DNA from: Melastoma dodecandrum
Lineage: Eukaryota > Streptophyta > Magnoliopsida > Myrtales > Melastomataceae
Assembly (NCBI GenBank): GCA_029817715.1
Contig: JARUPY010000049.1
Location: 806,001-870,000 of the forward strand
Direction of reading: 5' to 3'
Length of the DNA stretch: 64,000 nucleotides
In this document: positions 44,901 through 57,692 of the stretch, in pieces
How positions within the stretch are numbered: the first letter of the stretch is position 1
How the letters are laid out: each line of letters starts with the position of its first letter
Translations under genes and position numbers: made by a program
Notes under the pieces: model-generated
What the model was told of the DNA's origin: nothing
What the model saw: the letters and a program-made list of their open reading frames with translations, nothing else
Database searches by the model: none

Positions 44901-47900
44901 TTTCAAAATTTCAGGTATGTTCAAGCAAAGTGAAGAAACTGCTTTCCCATCAGTAATGATTAAAACAAGGAAAGTCCCCAGCAAAGATAGCATTATAATT
45001 CTCAAAATAAAATTAATCACTTCACAGTCACTCATACAAATTCAGCTTACATTACCTGTGTGTGAGAACCTGTGAACTCAATATCTACATAGAGCTTCAA
45101 AAGATTTCTAACAAGATATTCCAAGGAAAGCTGATGTCCTTCAAATAGAGATGCTGTTGCAGTTGAACCGCTGAAGAAGAGTACAACAATATCACAACCA
45201 TTCATCTCCCTCGGTAAGAATTCAATAGATTTGGAAAAATTGTCGGCCATTTAAATTACCTTCTGCGTGGCATCCAACAGTTCAACACTTCAACCATCTT
45301 TGCTCTGAGGTAAGGGTTTCTGATATATTCCGGACTTGCCATAAACATTATTATAAAGTTCATAAAATCATCCTGCCAAGAGAATAATAAGAGTAATATT
45401 CACCATTTCAATGACAGGTACTGGAGAAAACTGAGTTCCAGCATACCAGAAGAAGCCCATCCAAAGCTTTAGGAATTCGGGATGCAAAAATCAGCAACTC
45501 CATCGCATCTTCAACAAAATGTTCCGGCATACAAGCAAATTCCCATGGACACTCAGCAGGCAGTGGCATCCTGAAGCCACCAACCATCCTCACTAACCAG
45601 ACCACCATTAAGCGGTAGTATGAAAGTGCCCGTTGAATGAGATCTCCATCCTTAAAACAGAAAAGACACAATCATGAGTATTTTACAACAAGTAGTTGCA
45701 GCAACAACTCCAAAAATAACAGGCAAGTTGGTTCAAGCTCTAAAGAAGATAAATTGTGAGAGAACCAGCCCCGGGAAAAAATTTCCCAAGTCTTCCTTGA
45801 TGTATTCAACCATCAACTATCAGAAAACTTTATACACCATAAAGATGCATGTGCATTGAGAGAATGATTTCAGAGGCAACGATAACTCAAAAGGATAGTA
45901 TAGCCAGTTGGACCATAATAACGTTCACCCGCCATTTCATGACAGTAAATACCAATTGAGACTAAACTAGTTTAATAGTAATATCAATACTTGCGAGAAT
46001 CTGCCTCTTTACATTAGTTGCTTGAGTAACATATTGTACGGGTGTGGCTCCTCTCCCTAGCCTTAGACTACTAGTCAATGAGTACTTAAAATACCAAGGA
46101 CGCCATAATAGAGGAAAATTAGTACTAGTTGCACAACAACAACAACAACAACAGCCAATACTTTATCTTGCTAATATGCTAGGCATACGTCCCCTGGCGC
46201 CATAAGGCTAACGTGTCTTGTATCTAAAATCTTGCAAGTCCCAACAGTAGAACATATCCAAACCATCTTAATGTAGACCCTATGACAAATATCATACTAA
46301 TAGAGCGCATCTCAAGAAATTCAGGCATTTGAGTCTCCAAATCCTTTAATTTCTGAATGAGTGCTTCCCGTTCAAATAAGAAGAGTCAACATACCCTTAA
46401 AACTTGCGCTTCAAAGCAAAGTTTCTCCTGTGAATACAATTCAATTTCCTTTTCAAGACGAGCTATTTCCAAATTGATCTGTGGATTAGCTGTTTGACCT
46501 TGCATGGCCTTCAAAGTCGAAAGAGTATTTTCAAATCTTGCAATGTCCTAATCAATTGTGAGAAAATGAGTGAGTTAAAATTGACATTAGTGACATGAAT
46601 AACTATAGTAAAACTACTAAGAAAATTCTGCTTTGTAGTTTATTATGAACCCACCTGAGTAAGATGCTTATAATCAGAAAATGCTTTCAACAGACCCAAG
46701 TTGAGTGCCCGTGCAGTCATGAAGAAACATTCACATATAAAGGGATACTTTGGTTTCTCCGGACTCGTTGAATGCCCACTGCCCGAACTACTAGCCTCTT
46801 GAGATTGCAAGAAGCGATTATCACCGTCAGTATGCAGTTTAGAACCATCATCACCACCAGAATTGTTCTTTTCTATCCATGCAGTGACTTCCTCGGATGA
46901 TGCATGCATTGCGGTCAGGGGTCTACAAATAATTTCTTAGGGAAAAATCAGAGGCGGGAAGCATCCTTCAGATATCCATTTACCAAACTAAGATATTACC
47001 TCAAATCCAAGCGATTGCTATAGAATACATATTTTGGATCAATTTTATCCTGCTTCGTCAAGTTTGCATCCAAAAACGGCTCACAAAGACGAAGCATGAC
47101 AGCACTGAGGTTCACAAACATGCCAGCACTTGCACAGGAGATCGGGTCAACCTGTCAAACAAGACCAGTAACACAATTAACAGAACAGATTTTTGAGCAC
47201 GGGCCCCATGTAATAAATAGTAGTGTCAATGCGAAAATGATCAAGCGCATGAGCTTCATTATGTCAAATTTTGGACCATGGTGACAGTTCAATCGCTCCA
47301 CATTGAAGGATTTACCAGAAAATGGGACATTATGACTACAATATTAGTCAAACAACAATCGCAGTCATCATAACTTAGAACTATTGCAAACTGCATATCT
47401 AAAGAACTTGACTACAATGGTTTGACATACAAATCAGTATTTAAAACATACCTGTAAGTGAGCTCTTGAGGCATTTCTATTGATGACCTCAGCAAGATAC
47501 TCAAGGACACTTTCACGAGTTTCAGGGTTTTTCAGAAGAGCGAGAATAATCTCAGAAAGACCAGTATATAAGTTATTCATAACAGTCTTAATAGTGGTGA
47601 ATGAAGATAACAGATCCGATGGTCGTCGAGTTGCTGCTTCTGAGAAACATTGCTGGCTGCCAAATCAAGAAAGAAGAAAATATTACCACTTAGTGTCGAT
47701 GACGGTAAACTTTAACACAGCTAAGCCTTTATCCTGCTAGGCAGGGTCAAAAATAGGAGATTCTTGTCCCATTATCATAACAACACCAAACACCTTCAGC
47801 ACAAAGAGCAACCCATTTCCACATACTACTAAAAGTTACCCTAGTCAACAAATATTTAAACCAAACCACATATGTGATAATACATGGAAAAAAGGAATTC

Positions 47901-48924
47901 TAAATGATCAATACATAAGAGTCATAATTCTACATGGAAATTGGTTAAGCCTAAAGCGATATCGAAACTAAACTAAACCATTTATCTGTTCCATCACATA
48001 CTGCCATCCAAGATCCTAGCGATGTAGTGCTGCATCTACTCACCCTACATCTGGAAGGCTCTTAAAAATGGACTGGTCCGGCAGCGCGCTCACATGAAAG
48101 AAAGGCCCCAAAATGCTCGTCATCTCAATGACCCTTCCATTCAAATATGCCCCCTTCGGTATCCACCAGAGGTGATTGATCAGCGCCTTAGCGCCAACCG
48201 GGTAATTAACCAGCAACATCAGCGCCCTAAGCGGCTGTTGGAAATTCCCCAGCACTGAAACCTTCAGAACAGCTCCCCTCAAATCCTCGTACAACTGCTT
48301 CAGTATGTTCTCCAAGCTATCATAATCCCCTTCCTTAAAGAACTCATCCATGAACCCAGGCGGCGCCTTGATCACGCTGTGGCTGCCGCTACTCCCAGTT
48401 ATAAACCCGTCCATCCCAGTGGATACCTCCCCGAACACATACGGCAGCAACGGTGGCACATTCAAGCTCTTCGAACTCCCCTCGCTGCCACTACCACCCC
48501 CGCCTCCTCCAAACATCTCGGGATTGCTCAAGTGGATCCGGCAGTACGACACACATAACTTCCTAGCCTGCCGAACAGCATCCTCCATCTGAGACCGGAC
48601 CGCAGCGTCCTTCATGGTGGAAATCTTTTTCGACTCATCAAAGGCGCGGCGGTAACACCCAACCAGGTACTCGAAGGGGGGTTCTGCGCCAGGGAAGCTC
48701 CCAGAGAGCCGATCGATGAGGACGCGCTCAACGAGGTCACGGGAGAGCCTGAGGTCCCTCCCCTCGCTGAGGATTTCGGCTGCGGTGAGTTCAAGGTAGG
48801 CGATCCTGGGATCGACGGGGGAGGAAGACGAGGGCTCTGTCAGGGTCACGAGAAAGATCTTACGGAGTATGATGTCCTCGATCTCGGCCGGAGATCGCTG
48901 TGGCCTGGCGGGATTGCTCGACAT
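41951..48924 (-). CDS. UFD2: Ubiquitin conjugation factor E4 (UFD2/PUB1), U-box ligase
   Basis: Sixteen exons on the minus strand: 48044-48924, 47452-47656, 47000-47151, 46655-46922, 46395-46547, 45447-45650, 45260-45372, 45056-45170, 44485-44574, 44174-44377, 43502-43597, 43175-43297, 42651-42743, 42403-42567, 42218-42307 and 41951-42130. Phases are consistent and the total is 1043 residues, close to the Arabidopsis protein. It starts [20 protein letters not shown]. The Ufd2P core has [54 protein letters not shown] text and [18 protein letters not shown]. The C-terminal U-box ([20 protein letters not shown] to DPFNRSHLT) recruits E2. E4 enzymes extend ubiquitin chains with CDC48; in Arabidopsis MUSE3 this limits NLR immune receptor levels. 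An in-frame upstream Met at 49119 exists, but family N-termini begin near 48924. Gene order recalled for At5g15400 fits. Confidence 0.96.
46133..46155. repeat. (CAA)n tract in UFD2 intron 5
   Basis: About seven ACA/CAA triplets lie within a 744-bp intron (45651-46394), the largest of the gene. It could be a simple repeat or the tail of an old short retroelement; no target duplication was found. Confidence 0.6.
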
Positions 48925-49228
48925 GGCTCTGACCGCCGGCGTCCGATCGGGGGGGAGTCTGTTACGGTGCTTTGGGGAGTGGGTCGACGGTGGTATAACG
49001 GAGGGTCGGAAGTCGACGGCGACTTGAGGAAGAGGGAAGGAATGGAAGGTAGTAAGAGAAAGGGTTGAATTTACAAAAGGGACCCGTTGTTTGATCCATC
49101 GTCTCAAAGCGATCCTCACGCCATTTTGCTAAACACCAGCTGCCACTTTCCTTACCAAGAGAGTTTTTCCCAAGCTGGTAGGGTTTTCATTTGCTCTGAT
49201 TCCAGCCGATCGAATTCTTGCGATCGCC
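48925..49228. promoter_or_regulatory. Divergent UFD2/OSCP intergenic promoter region
   Basis: Only 304 bp separate the two start codons, which point apart, so both 5' leaders and promoters are squeezed into this stretch. I see no clear TATA box and no TGGGCC clusters. Confidence 0.45.
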
Positions 49229-51233
49229 ATGGCAATGGCAGGCCGCATCAGATCGTCCCTACCCCTGCTCCGGAGGATGATGACGATCCCCGCCTCCGAT
49301 TCTTTCCCCGGGCTCCGATCCTCCTCTGCCTATCGCCCCCTCCTTTCCCCCTCCCCTTCCGAGGTAAAACGACTGATCCGATCTCCGTTGTGTGATGGAG
49401 GTGCTGGGCGATCTCCGCGTGCTGTTACTGACTTCCCTAGAAGAGTAACAATGCTTGTTTGTTTGTTTGTTCGTGGATGGAGCATCACCGTTCAGATTCA
49501 GATGTGTTGGATTGGGCGATGGGTTCAAAATATTCATTTCGTGAAAAACATTGAAAAATTTCGACTTTTTTAAATTTAGACGAGAGCGCGAGCTTTACCC
49601 GACAAGTCTAACATGTCAGTTGGAGGAACGTGACTAGTTTGTTTCTTTTCTTGCAGTTATCGAGGAATTACGCCACAGCTCCGGCACAACAAAGTGAAAG
49701 AGTCAAGGTGCTGTAATTATACTGTGTTGGTGTAATCTGCTGCAAACAGTTTTAATTTTGTTTTGGCTGAGACAGTTGCTTTTCTCAATTATTATCTTAA
49801 ATCCTCTTTTGTTTCGACAGTTCCCTTTCGTTTAGCCGTTATCGCTAAAATTTTGAACGAGAGGTTATGTTGGGTTATTTTAGTTACCCGTGAATATCTG
49901 CCGTTTAAGAGGTTGTCTAGGTTACGAGGTCAATATATTTTATATCATGGTCAGCTCGGTAAGTTAAGATTTCAATGTATACAAGGTTAGTTTTCAACCA
50001 ATAAGATATTTCACCGCTTCTTTTTTGTATTCATGTTAGCTTGTGGCAATGCAGGTTCCAATTGCCTATTTTGCGGGCACCGGGAAATATGCTTCTGCTC
50101 TATTCATTTCTGCTGTCAAGGCCAATGCATTGGATAAAGTCTTGTCTGATCTGACTAGCCTAGCTGAAGCTTCAAAGAGGAGTCCCACATTTGCCCAGTT
50201 TATGATGGACAAATCTGTGCCTGTAGCTGACAGAATAAAAGCTACTGCTGCGATCGCAGATGAGTCCAAGTTTCATGAGCTGACCAAGAACTTCCTCAGT
50301 ACGTGTTACCTTTTATGTGCCACTCTGAGTTGTTATTTTATCTGCCCTTTCCACTGTGTAGGACATGATTCTATACATTCTTAGTTCAGATTAGTTTTTT
50401 TTTTCTCTTGCTCAGGTTCGGAACAATTAGATGTGACGTAAGTGTAATGTGGAAAAGAACTATTTGCCATAGGATCGATAGTACATGGAATTCTAGTGAA
50501 TATACCTGCAAGTGATGTTGGCATGGTGCAGGAGATACTGGGGTTTGGCAACGTGGTAGATCTTTGTAATCTGTCATAATCAACCATAATCAGCTTCTTT
50601 TGGTGCTTTTTTGTTGCATCTTGCATATTTTCCAGAACGAGCCATTGGTCTTTGTATTTCCTCTTGCTTATCCTTCTTAGGACTTTGCCAGTTAACTGCA
50701 ATTGTTCTCTATAATGAAAGATGGACTATTCTTTCAGTGGTATTGAGCGAAAACATGCGGTTGAAGCACTTGGACACCATTTCCGAGAAATTCACTGAAC
50801 TGGCCATGGCTCATAAGGGAGAAGTGAAGGCAATCATAACAACTGTTATCGTAAGCCGATGCCCCTAATCTCTGGTAACATTAACCTGCTGGCATTTGGC
50901 TCTCGTTTTCTGATGGTTTGTTTTCTGTCAGCCCTTACCGGCTGAAGAAGAGAAAGAGCTGAAAGAGACTCTGCAAGACGTGATTGGGCAAGGAAAGAAA
51001 GTCTTCATCGAGCAGAAGGTATCATCCCACATTCCAATCCATCATATCTATAGTGTCCACCCTTCACTATAGGTAAATCATCCGTCCGACTTTCACAATC
51101 CTTGCAGATCGATCCCAGCATCCTCGGGGGCCTCGTGGTACAATTCGACAGGAAGGTCTTCGACATGTCCATCAGGACACGGGCATTGCAGATGGAGAGG
51201 TTCCTACGTGAGCCCATCGTTGACATCGTCTAG
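49229..51233 (+). CDS. OSCP: Mitochondrial ATP synthase subunit OSCP (subunit O/delta-like)
   Basis: Six exons, 49229-49363, 49657-49707, 50055-50298, 50738-50850, 50932-51018 and 51108-51233, give 251 residues. The N-terminus (MAMAGRIRSSLPLLRRMMTI and following Ser/Arg/Pro-rich residues) is a mitochondrial presequence, with a likely cleavage near the RNYATA segment. The OSCP/delta domain shows VPIAYFAGTGKYASALF, FAQFMMDKSVPVADRI, LTKNFLMVLSENMRLKHLD, LPAEEEKELKETLQDVIGQG and the C-terminal DPSILGGLVVQFDRKVFDMS. The subunit forms the top of the peripheral stalk that holds the F1 head still against rotor torque. All introns are GT-AG, and exons 3-4 share a split codon (A/TG). AATAAAG near 51300 is a candidate polyadenylation signal. 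Confidence 0.95.
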
Positions 51234-51739
51234 AGACCTCCTCCTCCTCCTTTCGGCCACTTTTTCCTTTCTTTGCATCCGTGATCATCTCGGTTTGCCA
51301 ATAAAGAAGTTTGAAAGAGAAGCAGCACCGAAATGTGGTTACTATACGGCGGTGTTTCTGTCATATTCCTATCTTCACAAACCGCGAATATTTCGTATTG
51401 CATCTCAAGGGGGGATTTTACATCTCTTTACATTTTCTTGAATAATGTTATGCTCTGAAGGTTCTTCATTGTTGTGGATCATTCTGTAGATGCTTGAATT
51501 GGGCGCGACTCTGTTATGCAAAAGCTGGAAAATTTCTGGAATTTTCTTGACTTTCCTACTACCAACAAAGGCGCGAAGAAATGGATTTAATTTAATAATG
51601 ATAATCCACATTGGACGCCACGTGTCAAGAGTAGAACCAGTAATTCCGACAACCTCTTCTACCACTTCCTGGTAGCCAGAAACCAAACCTTTGGTCGAGG
51701 AAAAGAACAAGACCACTGTCGGATCGGATCCCAGCTCCG
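51234..51739. other. OSCP 3' UTR and DUF4336 promoter
   Basis: No further gene. A CCACGTGTC (ABRE/G-box like) element lies near 51620, upstream of the DUF4336 start. Confidence 0.45.
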
Positions 51740-53582
51740 ATGGCAGCAGCCGCGGCTGCGATTGCGGTTCTCCCCCGTAAGCTCACTGTCTTTGAGGGCC
51801 CCACTTCACTGTGCACGCAAAGCTCTGGTCTTTTCGGCAGTGGTTCGATCTCCTTCGGTCATCCCAAGTGCATAAGTAGAAGCAGAAATGTCGCAGGCAC
51901 GGTTATCACAGCCGCCGCAGCAGAGAGAAGCGGCCGCGGGGGTAGGTTCTATCTGAACGTGACGGGTTTCCCGTTCCCGTTGGGTCCTTTCCTCAACAGG
52001 AGAACCATAAGGACAGAGGTAAAAACGGTCGGCGGATAGGATGGACTAAAAGGCTCAAGTAGTTAGTCCGAGGATGTGCTTATGTTACTTATCCCTACAT
52101 GTTCTTTCTGTTGTATAGGCTGTGAAGGACGTTATATGGCTTTTCGAGCAAGAGCAGGCGCTCGGCTTCAGCAGTGTCTCCACGAACATCCGGATGACTG
52201 TGATCAAGCTCAAATCCGGAGGGTTGTGGGTGCACGCCCCGATTGCTCCCACCGAGGAGTGCATCGAGGTTCGGGTTTCTTTTTTCGATTTTCTTAGTTC
52301 GACTGCTTTCTGCATTTGTCTTGCAATTGGATTCGCTAGGATCAACTTTTGTATGTGGGTAGTAATTGTCCCTTTAAGGTTGGTTTTGCCGTGGTCAGCT
52401 CGTGAAGGAACTCGGGGCTCCGGTCGAGTACATCGTGCTCCCTACATTTGCTTACGAGCACAAGATATTCGTCGGACCTTTCTCTAGGAAATTCCCCCGA
52501 GCACAGGTCTGGGTGGCGCCCAGGCAATGGAGTTGGCCGTTAAATCTGCCCCTTGAGTTTTTCGGGATATTTCGCGCTAAAACCCTGCAGGACGAAGACG
52601 CATCCACCCCTTGGGCTGATGAGATTGAGCAGAAAATTTTGAGCTCGCCAGAAGTCGGTAATAATTACTGAGTCCTATCCAATCCTCCTTTGATGATCTT
52701 TTCGGATGGCGTTTCTTCTTAGCCATTCAGTTTATTTTACCAGGAATTGGACCTTACGTGGAGGTAGCCTTTTATCACAAGCAAACAAGGACGTTGCTTG
52801 TAACCGACGCGGTGATTTACGTCCCGAGGAAGCCGCCAGAATGCATCAGTGAAGAATCCTTGCTGGCATCAGCCAAGAATGGGCTGGCCGTGAAACTCCT
52901 CAGCAAAGGAAAGGAAGTTCCGGAGGAGCCGGTCATCGATAATCCAACAAACCGTCAAAAAGGTGTTCTTCTTTTTCTTCCCTTCAAGCACGCCTTGATC
53001 GTTCTTATGCGCACCATCAGGATTACGCTAACTGATTGTTGGATATCCGTGCAGGGTGGGAAAGAATGGTTCTCCAGATTCTGTTCCTCGGCCCGTCGAA
53101 TTTACTCGAGCCGAACGCTAGCTTCTCTCAAATGTCACAGAAGCTCATAGTTTCTCCCATTGTAAAGACTCTGGTGTTCAGCAAAGTTCCGGAGAAGGTA
53201 CCGACTGTTCCCATCTTTCGGCAATTGATATTTGGTTGAAATCTCGGCAGCGTCTATCATCTGCAATCATACACGCATGTAGGTCCGAGATTGGATCGAC
53301 AGCATCGCGAGGGATTGGAGATTCAAGCGAATCATTCCAGCTCACTTCGCTGCACCAATAAATGCCGGGCGGACCGACTTCTTGGCAGCATTTGCATTCC
53401 TAGACGACCTCCTGGGGGAGCGATATGTTACTCGGCCATCTTTGTCTCTCCTTCTCTCGTCGATTCTAGGAAAGGCTGCAAGTTACTTCCCTCCGGATGA
53501 CATGAAGACATTATCCTCTCTTGATCAGTTCTTAGTTTCTGTCGGAGCAGTTAAGAAAACGGTATCGGGCCGGAAAAGGTGA
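51740..53582 (+). CDS. DUF4336 domain protein, plastid-targeted
   Basis: Six exons, 51740-52018, 52119-52268, 52399-52657, 52744-52962, 53055-53197 and 53283-53582, give 449 residues. The first 65 residues are Ala/Ser/Arg-rich (MAAAAAAIAVLPRKL) and fit a chloroplast transit peptide. The DUF4336 region has EAVKDVIWLFEQEQALGFSS, NIRMTVIKLKSGGLWVHAPI, GAPVEYIVLPTFAYEHKIFV, RAQVWVAPRQWSWPLNLPL, GPYVEVAFYHKQTRTLLVTD and VRDWIDSIARDWRFKRIIPA. The HxxPI and DAVIY-type motifs recall the metallo-beta-lactamase-like fold of this family, but no enzyme activity is established. All splice phases agree. The stop at 53580 follows a basic tail (VSGRKR). Confidence 0.92.
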
Positions 53583-54361
53583 TGCAGCCCATGTCGGAGT
53601 CGCATACATTTTGACACATACATTAGTATGTGATATTTGGTATATGACGGAAAGGTTTGATCAAGTTCAATGGCAGTAGTAAGAATGGCTGCAGCGATAT
53701 TCTGCAAACTGCGGCACGCGAGCTACACTCAGTTTTCATGATGAGCACACAAAGGAGCACCGATTAGTACTAAAAGGTCGACTACGAGCTGCACAATTAC
53801 CCATCCTCTCCGAAGAGCTACGCGCAAACTCAAGTCTATATGATTTCATTGATAGCCAACAAACGTGCCTAAATGCCATAACCTCATCGGTCGAATGCCA
53901 GAAGACATACAATGCCAACAACGGCATTGACAGACTTATTTCCGGGCAAATAACGAATATATATGGTGCTTTTTGTACACTCTAAAACAGACCCGGGAAT
54001 ATATACCAGAAGAATATTTGAAATATTCCCCCTGGTGTACAGATCACATAGAAGGCTACAAGGTTAAGGAGAAGAAGAAGATACAGGAGTCGAACACAGT
54101 GCACAGAACGCTCCCCAGCTTGAAAAGTATTGAAAAAGAAGACGAACCTCTATAAAGAACTGTGTTCTGACTCCCTCCCTTCGATTATTTTCCTTGCAGA
54201 ATCCGTCCCCTTTGTAGACTCATTGATCTCCCTTTCTGGTTTACGTTCACAGAAACAATTTAGGCATTTGCGAAAGCTATGTCTTCAAGAGACGGAAACA
54301 GTTGTTCTAAATCACACGAACCTGGATTCGAGACTGTATCAAATGGATTTATGTAATACAA
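53583..54361. other. 3' regions of DUF4336 and MUB genes (convergent)
   Basis: About 780 bp of convergent 3' UTR and spacer. No other gene recognised. Confidence 0.5.
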
Positions 54362-55094
54362 CTATAGTATGATGCAGACGCACTTGTTCTGCTTTTCTTG
54401 GTCTACATCCTTCTTTTCTGCTCCGAACAGAAAGAAACCATAAATAAATCGTGTCAGGCAACAAGACATGGAGTCCTAGAAACTGAGAAAACCAATTGCC
54501 AGGAAAGTCGGAGGGCATGATTCACCTTTTTCCAGGGGTGCCTGAACGACAACGTGCATGGTGGTAACTCCTCCGGGCATATCACACAGTGGACTTTGAC
54601 ATTCCCCGACTGTTCTACTGTTCTCGAGTATCTTCCCTGCACTGATAAGCTTGACATCCTTGATTGTCCTCGGACCATTTTCTTTCTCTGGTTTTGACAA
54701 GGCTACTTAATCACTAACTGGAAAAAGAAAAATTCCCAGAGCACAGGCAGAGACAGCAAATCAAAGTAAATTTAACTTGTCCTCAATCAGAGACATCCAT
54801 GACAATCAATTGCCGGTTAGCGCCTCATACTACATAACTAATAGTTTCAGGAATTCAAGGTAAATCTCCAATACGTACGAAAATCACTCGCAAACATCAA
54901 AATGGGTTATCCATGAAAGAACTCGGCAAAGTAAGACGAACTGAGCGAAAACCAGAGGAACCTTTTGGCCATTGAGTAAGGACGCTTTCCTTCAAGGTGG
55001 CGACACTTGTAGCGACAGGGAAGCTCCTCGGGCCGATATCGGATCCATCAGTCAACCGGAATCTGATCTCCAACTGATCTTGGACAACAGCCAT
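54362..55094 (-). CDS. MUB: Membrane-anchored ubiquitin-fold protein
   Basis: Three exons on the minus strand, 54962-55094, 54526-54687 and 54362-54417, give 116 residues. The beta-grasp domain shows QLEIRFRLTDGSDIGPRSFP, TSVATLKESVLTQWPKEKEN, IKDVKLISAGKILENSRT, SPLCDMPGGVTTMHVVVQ. The protein ends CVCIIL; the last four residues CIIL form a CaaL box, predicted to be geranylgeranylated, and the Cys two residues upstream may be palmitoylated. MUBs sit on the plasma membrane and bind and recruit group VI E2 enzymes. The Met at 55094 matches family starts; an in-frame upstream frame has only TTG. The exon 3 acceptor could be CAG (chosen) or an AG three bases upstream, adding or removing one residue. 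Gene order recalled for At5g15460 (MUB2) fits. Confidence 0.93.
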
Positions 55095-56380
55095 CCCTTC
55101 AGTTACCACAATTCGCACAGATCTACAAACACCCCACAAACAAACTTTGTCCCAACACGAATCAGTTCTGAGACAATACCCAACTCCGGAAACTCCGGAC
55201 CAATCCTTCTCTCCGAAGGTAAGGCCCTCAACTATCTAATCCAGCCTTCTACCTGGTAATCCAGCAGACATCAGATCCCAAAATTCAGGAAAAATATAAA
55301 ACCTAATCCCATCTCATTTCTCCGATCAACAACACCATCTGAGCACCTAAAATCCATATTCTAACAATCAAAATCAAACCAACATCAGAACCCAACAAAG
55401 ATCAGCATCAAACACCGAAACACAACACCTTAAATCATCCCAAACAAGCCCACGACCCCAATTAAGAACAAAGAAAATTAAGGGGAGAGGAGGATTACTC
55501 TTTATTTTTGGGCTTCTTACTAGAACTGATGATGAAGAAGAAGATCTATGGTTGAGGGCGGTGTCCCCCTCGTTTCCCTAACACAACTGATAACAAAGGC
55601 TTTTAGGGAGGAATCCTTTGCACAGAAGCGTGATTTCTTAGGCTAAAGTAGAGACAACCACAACAACAACACCACCACCACCACCACCTCACACAGATAG
55701 AAAGACGGGTAGAGAGAGAGAGGGAGAGGGAGAGATAAAGAAATTGTGGAATTATGGGCAAAAAAAGGCACTTGAATCCAACAAAAAGGGACTGACTCGG
55801 TTACTGTTTCGGAGATCTCAAAGCCCCGCTTCTTCTGATCTGATCTAATCCCATCCCACCCCTTCCCTTCCCAAAAAAACAGTCACGGTCAAACTCCCCG
55901 CCAAACTCAACGCAGACCCAACTTCCCAATTCAGCTCTGCAGCGGGAAAGATCGTTCCTTTCCCAATACCCATTTCTCGGAATCACACAAAACCACGGAT
56001 TGCCTTGGAAAGTTTGGATCTTCTTTCCTATTATTTTGTCATTAATTTCTCATAATATGAATGCTGATTTGTTTGTTCATGGATATAATTTGTGGCCTGG
56101 TTGGTTATTCTTTGTTTGTTTTGTAGAGGCATATCATTGTTGACATCTTAAACTAAAATTTTTCTTGCTACAATGAACTTTTCCATGTGTGAATAGTATT
56201 TCTAATGGGGTGTCCCTGTCCCAACACATTAAGAGCACCCACTCATTGATGATTGATATTTAAAATTTAACATCACATTGAGGAAGATGGTGTTTTTGGT
56301 GGCCAAACATTGGCTGGTTTTACTCTAAAGTTTGTGATTAGGTGGCCCAACTTTTTGCAAACCGGGTATTTAAATATAAG
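55095..56380. other. MUB 5' leader/promoter and intergenic DNA
   Basis: The MUB leader may be spliced, since CT-rich and donor-like sequence lies near 55485-55500 on the minus strand, but this is uncertain. A (CAA)n/(CCA)n run lies at about 55659-55690 and a GAGAGA tract at about 55710-55735. No gene seen. Confidence 0.4.
55659..55735. repeat. Compound microsatellite (CAA)n (CCA)n and GA-rich tract
   Basis: Runs of CAA/ACC triplets are followed within 25 bp by GAGAGAGAGAGGGAGAGGGA, upstream of MUB on its 5' side. Confidence 0.85.
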
Positions 56381-56575
56381 AGAAAGGCTAGATTGGTCCA
56401 AGTGTAAGGAGCTTGGATTCGCTTAAGGACGTCTCGGGTTCGAAACCTACCGTACGCAGCAACCCATGTTGGTAGACTCACCCACCATAGTCAGGTGTCC
56501 TACCCGGGTCGAGTCCGGATTAGTCGGAGCGAAGCTCCGAAAATAGGGCGAAAAAAAAAAAGAAAGGCTTGATTG
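56381..56575 (+). mobile_element. tRNA-derived SINE with target-site duplication
   Basis: The body (56396-56560, about 165 bp) starts with a tRNA-like box A region (TGGTCCAAGTGTAAGG, about 56394) and has a perfect box B, GGTTCGAAACC, at 56437-56447. It ends GCGAAGCTCCGAAAATAGG and an 11-A tail at 56551-56561. It is bracketed by near-perfect 15-bp direct repeats AGAAAGGCTAGATTG (56381-56395) and AGAAAGGCTTGATTG (56561-56575). This is the structure of a plant SINE mobilised by LINE machinery. It lies in intergenic DNA between MUB and UGD. Confidence 0.88.
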
Positions 56576-57692
56576 TCCCCTTTGTTGAACCAATTTTGCT
56601 TATTGTTATTGTATTGCGTGGCAAAAGGTGTCCATTTATTTACTTTCTTTCTTTCTTTGGGAATGCCCGCTTTGTTGATTTGGCATCAATGCATGAAAAC
56701 TTTAATGCCCAAATTAAGATGAAAAGCAAATTCTGGTTTACTGTTACTAAACATATCCGAAACATTCATTGTTCTAGACAGAAGCATAAGTATTTAGTAT
56801 TATTATTACATTCTGGGAAGGAGAATCTTGCCTGATATAACCAGAGAAGAAAATGAGTTGAGGGGGGAATCATATTCATGTAAGCACTGACACAATTGAA
56901 TTTGAAGTTGACTACTACTAAACATGGGGAATTTCTCCTTTTTCGTATTACTTGTTTTTAATTGAAATGAAACATGGGACGAATGATGGAGTGGGGTGGG
57001 GGGAGATGTCTTTTTGCATCAGTGGATTGGAACTAGGAGGGGAGTGGCAACAACCAAATTTGTTTGTTGGGTGATGAGGGGTTGTCTCTCATCATCCCAC
57101 TTTGCCCACTTTCTTACCAAAACCCAGAAAACTTCAAAACAAATGTCAGATCAGGCCACCCAATTGTTGGGCAAATGCAGTCTGGCAAAAGGCGATAAAA
57201 GGAATCGAACCCCAAAGGGCGGTTCTCTATGCTGCCGATATGAAAGGACGAGCTGCATTGGGGGCGCACTCTGAACTCGAGTGTCTCCAAGCTATTCACT
57301 CCTGCCTGCTGCTTCGACCGCGGCCGGTAGGCACCTGCAGCCACCTTCCTTCTGTTGCTAGATTGGAGAGCTGTATGTGTGTCTCCAAAAGTACCTTTCC
57401 AAGAATTGGGAGGGAAATGAAGCAGAAGCACCCAATACTTTGGTATAATTATGACCAAATAAATGAGAAGTTTGATAGGTCCAAACGAACGCTATAGAAT
57501 CTCTCCTGAAGAATGTTATATAATATAAAAGAAAATCTTCTTACTCGCACTGGCCAAGTGAAAATGGCAAAATATAACATGATGAATACCATGGCAGAGG
57601 GGCAGGTATAAGTGGATGCATGATCTTCTCTTTTCTTCTTCTTCTTCTTCTTCTTCTTCTTCTTCTACAAAAGGCAATGTTCTTTCCCCATT
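56576..57692. other. Intergenic DNA and UGD 3' UTR
   Basis: No gene supported. The last part is the UGD 3' UTR (minus). A weak open frame at 57102-57497 has no family likeness. Confidence 0.45.
57632..57667. repeat. (CTT)n microsatellite in the UGD 3' UTR
   Basis: About 11 CTT/TCT triplets (GAA on the mRNA strand) lie 25 bases downstream of the UGD stop. Confidence 0.95.

Noticed and set aside
48925..49119. N-terminal extension of UFD2 from a Met at 49119
   Set aside because: Family proteins start a few residues before RSPAEIEDI, and the extension is basic, Pro-rich leader-like sequence in a tight divergent promoter.
56437..56447. Functional tRNA gene
   Set aside because: Only boxes A and B are tRNA-like; there is no cloverleaf, and the A-tail and target duplications show a SINE.
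57102..57497. 131-codon plus-strand frame upstream of the UGD 3' end
   Set aside because: Low-complexity composition without family likeness or splice context; antisense to the UGD downstream region.
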